Source: Spirochaetales bacterium (lineage in GTDB: Bacteria > Spirochaetota > Spirochaetia > JABMQR01). Taken from it: 64,000 nt of DNA. Below, piece after piece: positions 39,630-49,058 of this stretch. Made by a program: the position numbers and the translations under genes. The stretch lies in NCBI GenBank assembly GCA_018399255.1, contig JAGYPA010000015.1, forward strand, positions 1 to 64,000. The letters run 5' to 3'. Within the stretch, counting starts at the first letter, position 1, and the number at the start of each line of letters is the position of its first letter. The notes beneath the pieces are model-generated. The model worked only from the letters and a program-made list of their open reading frames with translations. It ran no database searches and was not told the DNA's origin.

Positions 39630-42488
39630 ATGGATCGACATACCGTAATAAATCCGCACACACTGACGGCCGACGAAGTCAGTCGGAAACTTGAAAGTGA
39701 CCGCCGAAACGGCCTGACTTCCAGGGATGCGGCAGCCCGGCTGGAAGACTACGGGAAAAACGAACTGAAAGCAGCCAAAAAAGTCTCCCCCTGGCAAATC
39801 CTGCTGCACAATATGAAAAATATTATTGTCTATCTGCTCCTTCTGGCCGCTGTCGCCGCATTTGTCATGGGCGATACGGTTGAGGGCATAGCCGTAATTA
39901 TTGCTATCCTCATAGCCGTGGTATCGGGTTTTATTACCGAATTCAAGGCGCAGAAATCGGTGGAAGCTCTCCAGAAGATGATCAAGACAACGGCGAAGGT
40001 GAAGCGGGGCGGGAAGGTGATCGAAATACGCTCCTCAGAGCTGACTGTCGGCGACCTGCTCTATCTCGAAGAGGGCGATTCAGTTACCGCCGATGCCCGG
40101 CTTGTCGAAACCTCGCATGCTGCCGTAATAGAATCGGCTCTCACCGGAGAATCGGAGGCCGTTGACAAGGATCATGAGATTGTCTGCGAAGCTGATGCCC
40201 CGCTTGGCGACCGGGCAAATATGGTTTTTGCCGGTACCGCCGTTACGCGGGGGAACGGCTATGCCCTGGTAACAGCCACGGGAATGCAGACGGAAATGGG
40301 TAAAATCAGCGGCATGCTTGAGGGGCATGAGCAGGAACAGACCCCGCTCGAAAAGCAGCTCGACCGGCTCGGTAAATCACTTATACTTTTTGCAGCGGGA
40401 GTGGCCGTCTTAATAACCCTGTTCGGCATTCTTGCCGGTGAACCGATTTTTGAAATGATCACCATCGGGATTATTCTGGCGATCGCCGCTATTCCTGAAG
40501 CCCTGCCGGCCGTATCGACCATTACCCTGGCCATTGGCATGAGGACCATGGCTGGAAAGCATGCCCTGGTAAAAAGCCTGCCGGCTGTCGAAACACTGGG
40601 TTCTACAACCGTTATCTGCACCGATAAAACCGGCACCCTGACCGAGAACCAGATGACCGTTAAGCAGGTCTGCCTTCCCGGGGGAACAATTGCTGCGATA
40701 AGCGGGTCAGGGTACGATCCGACAGGGGATTTCAGCATTGACGGGCAGCCGGTTGAAAGCGTGACGGAGCTCCACGCGCTGCTCGAAGCCGGGATCCTGT
40801 CCAGCAATGCCTCACTCACCCTTACCGACGGCCTGTGGCAGGTGGTAGGCGACCCCACCGAGGGCGGTATCATAGCTGCAGGGCGGAAAGCAGGCCTTGG
40901 ACGAAGCTCACTCGAGGATTCGGACCCGGGACTTTTTGGTGAAACCGAGCAGAACCGCCTGTCCAGCATGGAGCGGATCGGTGAAATCCCCTTCAACTCA
41001 AAAGAAAAATATATGGCGGTCGCCTGCACCCGGAAAGAGGTCGGATTCCGCCGATACCCGCCGATACCCCCGCCGATGCCCCCGCCGATGCCCCCGCCGA
41101 TGCGCCCGCCGATGCCCCGCCGATGCCCCGAGTCAGCCGTTTACATAAAGGGTGCTGCCGATGTGCTGATAGCTATGGCAAAGCTTGATGATGAGCAGCA
41201 GAAGCAGTGGCTGACCTGGAGTGAAAAAATGGCCGGCGAAGGCATGCGGGTTCTTGCCGCCGGAAGAATCGGGAACTATACCGGAGACGGCAGTGAGGCA
41301 TCCATCCGTTCGGCTCTCGAAAACAGCATTGAGATTCTCGGTCTCTTCGGTATCATCGATCCTCCCCGGGAGGATGTAAAGCAGGCCATAGCAGAAGCAC
41401 GGAACGCCGGAATCAGGGTGATCATGATAACCGGAGATCACCCGAAGACAGCCCGTTTTATTGCCTCCCGGATCGGCATTACGGATGCTGCCGCAGTCGA
41501 TGGTGACTTAGCTGATGCTGTCATAGCTGATGCTGCAAAAGCAGATGAAAAGAATGTGCTTACCGGCCGGGAAATGGACCGCCTGTCCGATGAAGAGCTG
41601 GCGGAAAAAATCCGTACCGTATCCGTATTCGCCAGAGTCTCCCCGGAGAACAAGCTCCAGATAGTCAGGGCTCTCAATATTGATGAAGAGGTGACGGCCA
41701 TGACCGGGGACGGCGTCAACGATGCACCGGCCCTGCAGGGAGCCGATATCGGGATAGCCATGGGCATCCGCGGGACGGAGGTGGCCAAAGAAGCCTCCGA
41801 CATGATTCTGACAAACGACCGGTTCTCGACAATTGTCGATGCAGTACGGGAAGGGCGGGCAATCTTCGACAATATCGAAAAGTTCGTCTTTTTTCTCTTC
41901 TCCTGCAATGTGGTGGAAATTGTCCTGATTTTCCTTGCTATTGCCTTCGGTCTGCCGATGCCGGTGCTTGCCCTCCAGATACTCTGGCTGAATCTGGTTG
42001 TCGACGTTCTTCCGGCCATGTCGCTGGCCTGGGAACCGGGTGAAGCCGGCATCATGCGGCGTAAGCCAAAGGATCGAAACGCGAATCGTCAGCGCCCGTT
42101 TCTCATCAATATACTGATATCCGGTGCCCTCATCGGGCTGGGGGCTCTTGCCGTATTCTGGATTGGTCTGGCAAACGGCTACAGCGAAGAGCTGGCACGT
42201 ACGGCAAGCTTTACCACTCTGGCCGTAGGACAGCTCATCCACATCTTCAATGTGCGCAAGAAGCATTCTTTCGGTCTCGATGCATCGCTGTTCAGGAATC
42301 CGGTACTGCTGATTGCCCTGGGCAGTTCGCTGCTTCTGCAGGCCGCGGTAGTGTATATTCCGTTTATGCAGAGAGTGATGGGCACAAGAGCGCTCAACGT
42401 ACGTCAGCTGGGACTGGTTCTTCTCGGGTCAGCCGTTCCGACCCTGCTTATTCAGGTGATCAGACTGCTGCAGCAGAAGAAAAAGTGA
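39630..42488 (+). CDS. Cation-transporting P-type ATPase (Ca2+/SERCA-PMR1-like)
   Basis: ATG 39630; CTDKTGTLTENQM, TGDGVNDAPAL, MITGDHPKTA motifs; cation ATPase N- and C-terminal regions. Confidence 0.93.
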   Translation: MDRHTVINPHTLTADEVSRKLESDRRNGLTSRDAAARLEDYGKNELKAAKKVSPWQILLHNMKNIIVYLLLLAAVAAFVMGDTVEGIAVIIAILIAVVSGFITEFKAQKSVEALQKMIKTTAKVKRGGKVIEIRSSELTVGDLLYLEEGDSVTADARLVETSHAAVIESALTGESEAVDKDHEIVCEADAPLGDRANMVFAGTAVTRGNGYALVTATGMQTEMGKISGMLEGHEQEQTPLEKQLDRLGKSLILFAAGVAVLITLFGILAGEPIFEMITIGIILAIAAIPEALPAVSTITLAIGMRTMAGKHALVKSLPAVETLGSTTVICTDKTGTLTENQMTVKQVCLPGGTIAAISGSGYDPTGDFSIDGQPVESVTELHALLEAGILSSNASLTLTDGLWQVVGDPTEGGIIAAGRKAGLGRSSLEDSDPGLFGETEQNRLSSMERIGEIPFNSKEKYMAVACTRKEVGFRRYPPIPPPMPPPMPPPMRPPMPRRCPESAVYIKGAADVLIAMAKLDDEQQKQWLTWSEKMAGEGMRVLAAGRIGNYTGDGSEASIRSALENSIEILGLFGIIDPPREDVKQAIAEARNAGIRVIMITGDHPKTARFIASRIGITDAAAVDGDLADAVIADAAKADEKNVLTGREMDRLSDEELAEKIRTVSVFARVSPENKLQIVRALNIDEEVTAMTGDGVNDAPALQGADIGIAMGIRGTEVAKEASDMILTNDRFSTIVDAVREGRAIFDNIEKFVFFLFSCNVVEIVLIFLAIAFGLPMPVLALQILWLNLVVDVLPAMSLAWEPGEAGIMRRKPKDRNANRQRPFLINILISGALIGLGALAVFWIGLANGYSEELARTASFTTLAVGQLIHIFNVRKKHSFGLDASLFRNPVLLIALGSSLLLQAAVVYIPFMQRVMGTRALNVRQLGLVLLGSAVPTLLIQVIRLLQQKKK
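41048..41130 (+). repeat. 12-bp in-frame tandem repeat encoding a PPMP-rich insert in the P-type ATPase
   Basis: CCGCCGATGCCC-type units; protein PPIPPPMPPPMPPPMRPPMPRRCP. Confidence 0.93.
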
Positions 42489-42543
42489 CGGAGATGAGGA
42501 TGAGACTATTACCTTTGGAAGTTCCTTTAAGGAGGCTGCTGAT

Positions 42544-42876
42544 ATGCTGCGTGTGATAAAAACTGTTCTCGTTATCTGGATATTGGTGTCGCTAAGCGGC
42601 TGTCTGCTCTTTATCCCCGCCCCGGAAATTGCGGATATTCTCGATCAGACTGCCGATGCGGGGGTGTTGTTTTCGCTGGAGCTGGAGCAGTATGTTCTGG
42701 ATGATACCGGAAGAAACGTGAGCTTTGCCTCCGCCATAAACGAAGGCGGCTGGGAGCCGGTTGAGGGGACCACCTTCGAGCATACGTTTACGGATGCCGA
42801 CACCTATACCGTGAAGATCACCGTTTCAAACGGGCTGAGGTCGGATGAAACCAGCTTCACCGTTACCGTGGAGTAA
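42544..42876 (+). CDS. PKD-like domain lipoprotein
   Basis: Lipobox LSGC; FTDADTYTVKITVSNGLRSDETSFTVTVE PKD-like C-terminus. Confidence 0.7.
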   Translation: MLRVIKTVLVIWILVSLSGCLLFIPAPEIADILDQTADAGVLFSLELEQYVLDDTGRNVSFASAINEGGWEPVEGTTFEHTFTDADTYTVKITVSNGLRSDETSFTVTVE

Positions 42877-42922
42877 AATCCAGCATTCTCAGCTTCGACT
42901 AAGTCTGAGGATGCCTTAGCGG

Positions 42923-43978
42923 TTAATCGGTAACATGCCGATTTATGAAAGCCCGCAGTTCTTCCATAAACTCCCTGTCGACCACTTTCTTGATATCCTG
43001 ATATGCCAGCGATGCAGCGGCATCTTCAGTAATCCCGGAAACCCTGCCCTGAGTGGAATAGGCGACAATACCGGTACCGTCGGGACGGGATGCTTCAATC
43101 GCAAGGGTCCACCTGACGGTTTTGAAATCGGGATTCAGCTCAACGGCACTCGCGGTGAAATCGCCCGCCAGCAGCAGAACCGGTGATTCCTCTGAGATCT
43201 GAAAACCCTCCCGCGTCAGGGCTTCTGCGACTACCCCTGTAATCCGGTCCTGGTAATTGCCGCTGAAGGTTATAGAGGCCCGCATTCCAGATGCCGCCTC
43301 AGCCCGCTGCTGGAGCAGGTCAGGATAGTCATACCCCGGCGAGGCCGTCATAAGCATAGTTGGAGAAATAATTCTCAACTGGTCGATCAGAACCTCATTA
43401 CCTGCCGCAACTGCAGAGGCAGCCGAGATCAGCGCATACCGGTCCACCGGATCAGCGGTACTGCGTGCCTGCCTGAGCAGCGACTGAACCTGGGAACTGT
43501 TTTTCTGGATAATATCGAGATACAGCCGACCCGTTCCGAACCGCTCGAGATAGGCAATGGTATGAACCATTCCCCTTGCATCGACGGCCGCCTCGCCGAA
43601 CTGCACATTCAGCAGCTCTTCGCTGGCCTGAATATCAGTGGCGTTGACAAACTCCATCTCTTCATCAGTCAGAGTTCCCTGAGCGGTAATTACTTCCCGA
43701 TATAATTTCTGAGTCTGCACATCAACTTTGACAGTAGCCTTGAAGAGCTGAGCAAGCCCTGCCATAGCCTGCTGTTCGGCATCACTTCGGGTATCCCCGC
43801 TGCCGACCGCCGCCAGATACTGCTCCCTGGGGTAGACCGAATGGGGATCGAGATACCAGGACGGATACCCGTTCACGTCGGTGCCGGATGCGGCAGAAGT
43901 TGCGCAGCCGGTCATGAGGGCGAGCATGGCAGCAATCATTACAACCGGAAGAGCCAATACACGTACATTCTTTTTCAT
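42923..43978 (-). CDS. LPP20-family lipoprotein
   Basis: Lipobox MTGC; YPSWYLDPHSVYPREQYLAAVGSGDTRSDAEQQAMAGLAQLFKATV. Confidence 0.75.
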   Translation of the reverse strand: MKKNVRVLALPVVMIAAMLALMTGCATSAASGTDVNGYPSWYLDPHSVYPREQYLAAVGSGDTRSDAEQQAMAGLAQLFKATVKVDVQTQKLYREVITAQGTLTDEEMEFVNATDIQASEELLNVQFGEAAVDARGMVHTIAYLERFGTGRLYLDIIQKNSSQVQSLLRQARSTADPVDRYALISAASAVAAGNEVLIDQLRIISPTMLMTASPGYDYPDLLQQRAEAASGMRASITFSGNYQDRITGVVAEALTREGFQISEESPVLLLAGDFTASAVELNPDFKTVRWTLAIEASRPDGTGIVAYSTQGRVSGITEDAAASLAYQDIKKVVDREFMEELRAFINRHVTD

Positions 43979-44060
43979 ACAGGACATCCCTACTTTTTTT
44001 ATCGCCGGAACCCGGTTCCGGCTCAGCTATATTTCAAAAAAACTTCGATTACGAAACCAG

Positions 44061-44155
44061 CCCGGTTACCTGCTGAAGCCCCCCGGCTATCTGCTGAAGC
44101 CATTCAGCTATCCGCTGAAGCCCCCCGGTTACCCCCCCCCGGTTACCGGCTGAAG
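44061..44155. repeat. 21-bp tandem repeat x3 plus partial copies and a C9 run, overlapping the 3' end of the neighbouring gene
   Basis: Units CCCGGTTACCTGCTGAAGCCC at 44061, 44082, 44103; partial unit runs over stop at 44143-44145. Confidence 0.9.
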
Positions 44156-45564
44156 GTGGAAGTCAGCAGGCTGGATCTGTTCGGGCGCAGCGTTACCACC
44201 CCCAGATCGTCGGTAAACAGCAGCCCCGAAGGACCGAAATATTCAAGCATTATCCGGTAGTCGCCCGGCGGCAGCTCCCATTCCCCGGCATGGGCAAAGG
44301 CTGGAAAATAGCGGGAAACCCTGAGATCCGCCTGCTCGCTCGTTTCAGCCGTCACTTCCAGGGAGAGCCTGCCTAAATATCCCAGAAAACTCAAAGCCAG
44401 AGAGCCGGATTCGTTTCCTGATTTCTCCAAAGCACTTCCCGCCGCATCGGCAGCCAGTCCTTTCAGCAAAGTCCGGATTGCCGAACGAAGAAATATCATC
44501 GGCTCCTTTATCTCAAACGTATCCAGCGTTATCTTCTGCATATCCTCAAGCATCCCCAGCTCGCCGAGAGGCTTTCCGTTTGCCGTAACCCTGATCCTCT
44601 CTACCCGGGACCCCCGCATCTCCATCCGCGGAATTTCGAACTTGAACCTCAGATCCGGCTTGACATCCGGGAAAGAAAACCTGAGGTAGCTGTCAAGCAC
44701 GCGGCCTATTATGTCCTGTTCGGTAGCGGCGACGATGACAACCTCATCGGTATAGGTGTGAATCCAGAGAGTCGAGGCAAGCTTTACGGGGGATCTGCCG
44801 GTAAAGGCGATCAGACTCAGCCTGCCGCCCTTTGTGGGGGCAGCCGTCGCATCGGTAAAGGGGATGGGAAAATCATACAGGTTGGACTGGCGGGTGAAGG
44901 CCTCCTGCAGCAGCTGCCAGTCGATACGAGCCCCGTCGTAGCTGCCCTCATTGCGATACATGAACAGGCTGAGATAGCGGGCGAGCGCACTGTTGTAGAA
45001 GCGGCTCGTGCCGGTTTCAATAGTTACCCCCTGGGCTGCATCATACGATGAATACCGCTTGACCAGAGGTTCGTACTTATCCTCCAGAAGGTTGAGCTTA
45101 TTGCTGATGCGCCGCACTTCGACAAAGGCGGCATCGTCATCCCCCATTTCAAGGAAGCTGAGAGCCTTGAAGATATTCAAATAAATGTCCTCAAAATCCT
45201 CACCGCTGTAGTTCATCTGCAGATCGTTTACCAGAAAACTCTGAGCGGCCTGGGAAATGCTCTTGGTAAAGTATTCTTCTATCAGTATTTCCGCTTTGTT
45301 CAGATGAGTCACGGCCTCCCCGCCGCTTCCCGCATAATAATTGAGCATACCGGATTCAAGATGATAGAGCACCTGATCCTTATCGCTGTAAAACTGATCG
45401 GGATTGGCGTCCAAGAGCGTACGGGCAGTGTCGTAGCTGCCGGCCTCGAAAGCCGTATCCACATACGAGAAGAGGGTATTTCGATTGATGGTTGCGCAGC
45501 CGCCGAAAAGCGTGAGAACCAGGATTAAGAGGGGGAAAACTGATAGAGAGAGCTTCCTTTTCAC
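44143..45564 (-). CDS. COG3014-like lipoprotein
   Basis: Lipobox FGGC; NRNTLFSYVDTAFEAGSYDTARTLLDANPDQFYSDKDQVLYHLESGMLNYYAG. Confidence 0.7.
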   Translation of the reverse strand: MKRKLSLSVFPLLILVLTLFGGCATINRNTLFSYVDTAFEAGSYDTARTLLDANPDQFYSDKDQVLYHLESGMLNYYAGSGGEAVTHLNKAEILIEEYFTKSISQAAQSFLVNDLQMNYSGEDFEDIYLNIFKALSFLEMGDDDAAFVEVRRISNKLNLLEDKYEPLVKRYSSYDAAQGVTIETGTSRFYNSALARYLSLFMYRNEGSYDGARIDWQLLQEAFTRQSNLYDFPIPFTDATAAPTKGGRLSLIAFTGRSPVKLASTLWIHTYTDEVVIVAATEQDIIGRVLDSYLRFSFPDVKPDLRFKFEIPRMEMRGSRVERIRVTANGKPLGELGMLEDMQKITLDTFEIKEPMIFLRSAIRTLLKGLAADAAGSALEKSGNESGSLALSFLGYLGRLSLEVTAETSEQADLRVSRYFPAFAHAGEWELPPGDYRIMLEYFGPSGLLFTDDLGVVTLRPNRSSLLTSTFSR

Positions 45565-45579
45565 ATTGCTACTCCGCTG

Positions 45580-46188
45580 CTACCAGATTGTATTGCGCTG
45601 TTCAATAATTTTCTTTATTTCCTTGTCGCCTATCCATACTTTTTCGTTAGTTTCTATGCTGATGAGTTCAAGGGTGATCTTATAAACAACGGCTTTTTTG
45701 CCCTGCACGGCATCTTCAATAGAACTTATCCGGCCTATCAGCATGAAGTCCGCTCCGATCTCCTCACCCAGCCGGGCGATCGTCTCTTCTGAAGCCTGGG
45801 TCTGCTGATCGAGCCGCTCATCGCGGATAGCATTTCTGATCGCATCGCCGGCAACAAAGCGCACATCGCCGCTGTTGATCAGTTCCCGTTCCATATCACT
45901 GATGAACGGTTTTGTGTCAATGTGCTCGGAGCTCAGGTTCCGCACTTCACCGACTACTACTACGGGAACGCGGCCCTCATTGCGGAGGAACCGGTTAAGC
46001 CAGGGTCGGGAAAGAAGATCCTGAATCATGGCTTCCGCCGTAAGCCTGGCATCGGTATCATTCCAGCGTCCGCTCAGGTCAGTTATCGTATCTGCAGCAG
46101 TTCTCTCGACCGTCCGTACAGATGAAGCACACCCGGCTGCAGTCAGCAGGATTATCGAAAGAACTAATAAGCGTAAAAAAACGCGCAT
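45580..46188 (-). CDS. Penicillin-binding protein activator LpoB-like lipoprotein
   Basis: Lipobox TAAGC; DLSGRWNDTDARLTAEAMIQDLLSRPWLNRFL; VVVGEVRNLSSEHIDTKPFISDMERELINSGDVRFVA. Confidence 0.82.
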   Translation of the reverse strand: MRVFLRLLVLSIILLTAAGCASSVRTVERTAADTITDLSGRWNDTDARLTAEAMIQDLLSRPWLNRFLRNEGRVPVVVVGEVRNLSSEHIDTKPFISDMERELINSGDVRFVAGDAIRNAIRDERLDQQTQASEETIARLGEEIGADFMLIGRISSIEDAVQGKKAVVYKITLELISIETNEKVWIGDKEIKKIIEQRNTIW

Positions 46189-46261
46189 GGGACCACCTTC
46201 TCAATTTTTTTTGTGTTATCGAGTATTATCGTACTCTGCATTATTTTAGACTGTCAAGAGA

Positions 46262-46297
46262 GCCAATTTCAAAATGCTTCGCATTTTTGAAATTGGC
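46262..46297. repeat. Dispersed 36-bp palindrome copy B
   Basis: GCCAATTTCAAAATGCTTCGCATTTTTGAAATTGGC; reverse-complement match to 31507-31543. Confidence 0.92.
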
Positions 46298-46315
46298 TTT
46301 TGAAGTTTGCCTACA

Positions 46316-46356
46316 TATTCAAATAATTGATTATTATATAATTAATTATTTGAATA
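46316..46356. repeat. AT-rich hairpin, 13-bp perfect arms
   Basis: TATTCAAATAATT ... AATTATTTGAATA. Confidence 0.85.
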
Positions 46357-46462
46357 CTGCGTATTCAGGAATTATCCTCGATAGAAAAACTCCTACAAGC
46401 TATTCGTCTGCGTTGCTGTTCGCGAGGATAAGCGACTGATAAGTAAGCGGGCTTAAGGCAGC

Positions 46463-46729
46463 CTCACTTAACACATGTCGCACGAGTAGAAATTTTACAG
46501 TCAGTAAGTCCTTGCTCAATAGTGATCTGTATCCGGGCCTGAAAAACCGCTAAGGTCGGCTCAATATACACGAGTCACACGAGCAGCAGCCGATTCCATG
46601 GGTCTGGCACTCGATCAGCTGGCTTTCAGCATCATGCAGAGTGTAAGCACATAAATAGATATAATTTATTCGCCCATGTCCCCCGCAAAATCCCGACCCC
46701 TCCTACTCGTGCGACATGTGTTAAGTGAG
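46463..46729. repeat. 27-bp perfect inverted repeat pair flanking about 213 bp (MITE-like candidate)
   Basis: 46463-46489 CTCACTTAACACATGTCGCACGAGTAG is the reverse complement of 46703-46729 CTACTCGTGCGACATGTGTTAAGTGAG. Confidence 0.9.
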
Positions 46730-46789
46730 CCTGGCTTAACCGGGTATTTGAAATCGGCCCGATTTCGGCAGCCTCCTCCAGATTCTACC

Positions 46790-46960
46790 CTGACCTCGGC
46801 AGCCGAAACCAGAGAGGCAGCCGCTCGCCAGCGTTCTGAAGCCTATCCCTGCGATGTGATTCATATCGATACCAGTTGGTTTGAAACAGACTGGACATGT
46901 GAATGGCTATTCAGCGCCTCCCGACTTCCCGATCCCGATACGCTGCCGGTGTATGCGTCT
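46790..46960 (+). pseudogene. Fragment of a GH31-like alpha-glycosidase
   Basis: ARQRSEAYPCDVIHIDTSWFETDWTCEWLFSASRLPDPDTL resembles the GH31 segment before the catalytic region; no full-length gene around it. Confidence 0.6.
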
Positions 46961-47156
46961 CCGGGTAGACGAACATTTTACGGGATATATTCTGCAGTAA
47001 GAGGATCTGATGTAAGTCTTATGCGGTGTTAACCAGCATAACTGCATTTTTTCAAACAACTCTATACTGCAGAAAAGTACCTATACTGCAGAAATATGTA
47101 CCCCCCACTGAAGTATGGCAAACCGCTAGTTCAAAAACAGCTTTTGCCCGCCCACT

Positions 47157-49058
47157 CTACTTGAACAGCTCGGCAATCTCGCGCTTGTACAACTCCATTA
47201 TCGTGTGCCGCTTCACTTCCTGCTTGGCCGAAAGCTCGGTCCCGATTTCGAAATTTGTATCGAGAATGACAAAGCGGAAAATATGCTCAAAACTCTTGAA
47301 TCCGTTTTTCGTGCTGATCAGATTCTGAATTTCCGAGTTGAACAGCTCATCCACTTCTACAATATCCAGAATGGTATCCCGGTTCATATAGGGGATAGCG
47401 TTGTCCTTACAGTAAAGCTCAACCTGCTTTTTGTCGGGTACGATGAGTGCCGCAAGATATTTCTTGTCCTGACCCAGCACCACGGCCTGTTCAATATACT
47501 GCGACTCTCTCAGCTTGGCCTCAATGGGGATCGGTTCAATATTTTCGCCCCCTGAAAGAACAATGGTATCCTTAGCCCTGCCGCGAATGGCATACTCACC
47601 CTTATGGGTCCACATGCCGATGTCCCCGGTATTAAGCCAGCCGTCCTTATCAAGAATCTGGCGGGTCAGATCTTCCCGCTTGTAGTATCCCATCATCACC
47701 TGGGCGCCGCGGGCGTAGATAACCCCTTTTTTTCCCGGCTTGACCGGCTTGCCGGCATCATCCACAATCTTGATCTCGGTATCAGGGAAAGGGGCTACGG
47801 TAAAGGGAACCGGATGCCGCATTTTTCTGAGACCGATAACCGGACTGGTTTCCGTAAGGCCGTATCCGTCAAGCAGGGTTATCCCGATTGCTGAAAAGAA
47901 CCGGTCAACAGAAGCCGAGAGCGAACCCCCGCCGGAAACCCCCGCCTTGAAGCTGTTGCCCAGCTTGCCGCGGATAGTCTTGAAAACCAGCACATCCCCC
48001 AGCTTCTTGAACGGGGTAAGAACGATAAACGGAATGACGGCAATGAGAAAATCGAGAAAATAAACTCTCCGGTGGAACTGAGGCATGCGGTTTGCCAGCA
48101 TATTCTGCATTTTCTTCCAGGTTGCCCCTACGGCTACAAAAAAGGTGAACATACCCCGGGCCACGGCGCTCTTTTTTCGGACATTCTGATATACCCCGGT
48201 CATGACCGATTCCCAGATTCTCGGTACCGAACCCATCCAGGCCGGATTTACTGCCTGAAAATCCGGCAGCATAATCTTGCCAATCGGTTTCGAATAGGCA
48301 ATGGCGGAAACAGTACCCAGAATGACATACTGCAGGATGCGCTCGAAAGAGTGCCATACGGGCAGCACGGAGAGCCAGCGGTCTCCAGGTTCTATGTCGA
48401 CAACTTTCTGCACGCCCTCAACCTGATGGAGAAAGTTGCGGTGATTTATCATAACGCCCTTGGGTTCGCCGGTTGTCCCGGAGGTGAAAATGATGGTTAC
48501 CAGATCCTCAGGCTTGCCGGCATCGATCTCCTTCTCCACTGCATCAGGCTTGTCGGTGAGCAGTATCCTGCCCTTTTCCAACACACTGACGAAGGTAAGA
48601 ATGGAAATCCCTTCCGGAGCAGGTACATCGGAAAGAGCAAAATGAGCATCCATAACGATAATTGTTTTCAGGTCGGGCAGTTTTTCTGTCAGGGAAAGAA
48701 TCTTCTCCAGCTGGTCGGCATTTTCGGCAAAGCTTACTTTGCAGCCGGAAAAGCCGAGGATATATTCCAGTTCATAGGGCATGGCATCCCGTCCGCGCGG
48801 GACGTCGGCTGCGCCGATCGAAAGGACGGCAATGTCGGCTAAGAGCCACTCTTTCCGGTTGTCCGATATCAGGCCGACCGGGTCGCCGCGGGTAACACCA
48901 AGACTTAAAAGGCCTGCCGCCAGTTCCTGGGTTAAGCGGTAAAATTCGCGGTAGGTTGTCGGATTGAATCGACCGTGCTCGTTTTTCCAGAGCTGGGCGG
49001 TCATATCGGGATTTGCAGACTGGATTTCCCGGACCATTCGCGGGATTGTTTCAAACAT
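47157..49058 (-). CDS. Long-chain acyl-CoA synthetase (AMP-dependent synthetase)
   Basis: IIFTSGTTGEPKGVMINHRN; LLDGYGLTETSPV; WLNTGDIG; intact, start ATG 49058. Confidence 0.92.
   Translation of the reverse strand: MFETIPRMVREIQSANPDMTAQLWKNEHGRFNPTTYREFYRLTQELAAGLLSLGVTRGDPVGLISDNRKEWLLADIAVLSIGAADVPRGRDAMPYELEYILGFSGCKVSFAENADQLEKILSLTEKLPDLKTIIVMDAHFALSDVPAPEGISILTFVSVLEKGRILLTDKPDAVEKEIDAGKPEDLVTIIFTSGTTGEPKGVMINHRNFLHQVEGVQKVVDIEPGDRWLSVLPVWHSFERILQYVILGTVSAIAYSKPIGKIMLPDFQAVNPAWMGSVPRIWESVMTGVYQNVRKKSAVARGMFTFFVAVGATWKKMQNMLANRMPQFHRRVYFLDFLIAVIPFIVLTPFKKLGDVLVFKTIRGKLGNSFKAGVSGGGSLSASVDRFFSAIGITLLDGYGLTETSPVIGLRKMRHPVPFTVAPFPDTEIKIVDDAGKPVKPGKKGVIYARGAQVMMGYYKREDLTRQILDKDGWLNTGDIGMWTHKGEYAIRGRAKDTIVLSGGENIEPIPIEAKLRESQYIEQAVVLGQDKKYLAALIVPDKKQVELYCKDNAIPYMNRDTILDIVEVDELFNSEIQNLISTKNGFKSFEHIFRFVILDTNFEIGTELSAKQEVKRHTIMELYKREIAELFK

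Noticed and set aside
40259-42266. Long antisense ORFs (256, 205 and 252 aa) opposite the P-type ATPase
   Set aside because: Shadow ORFs caused by GC-rich codon usage; no recognisable protein families.
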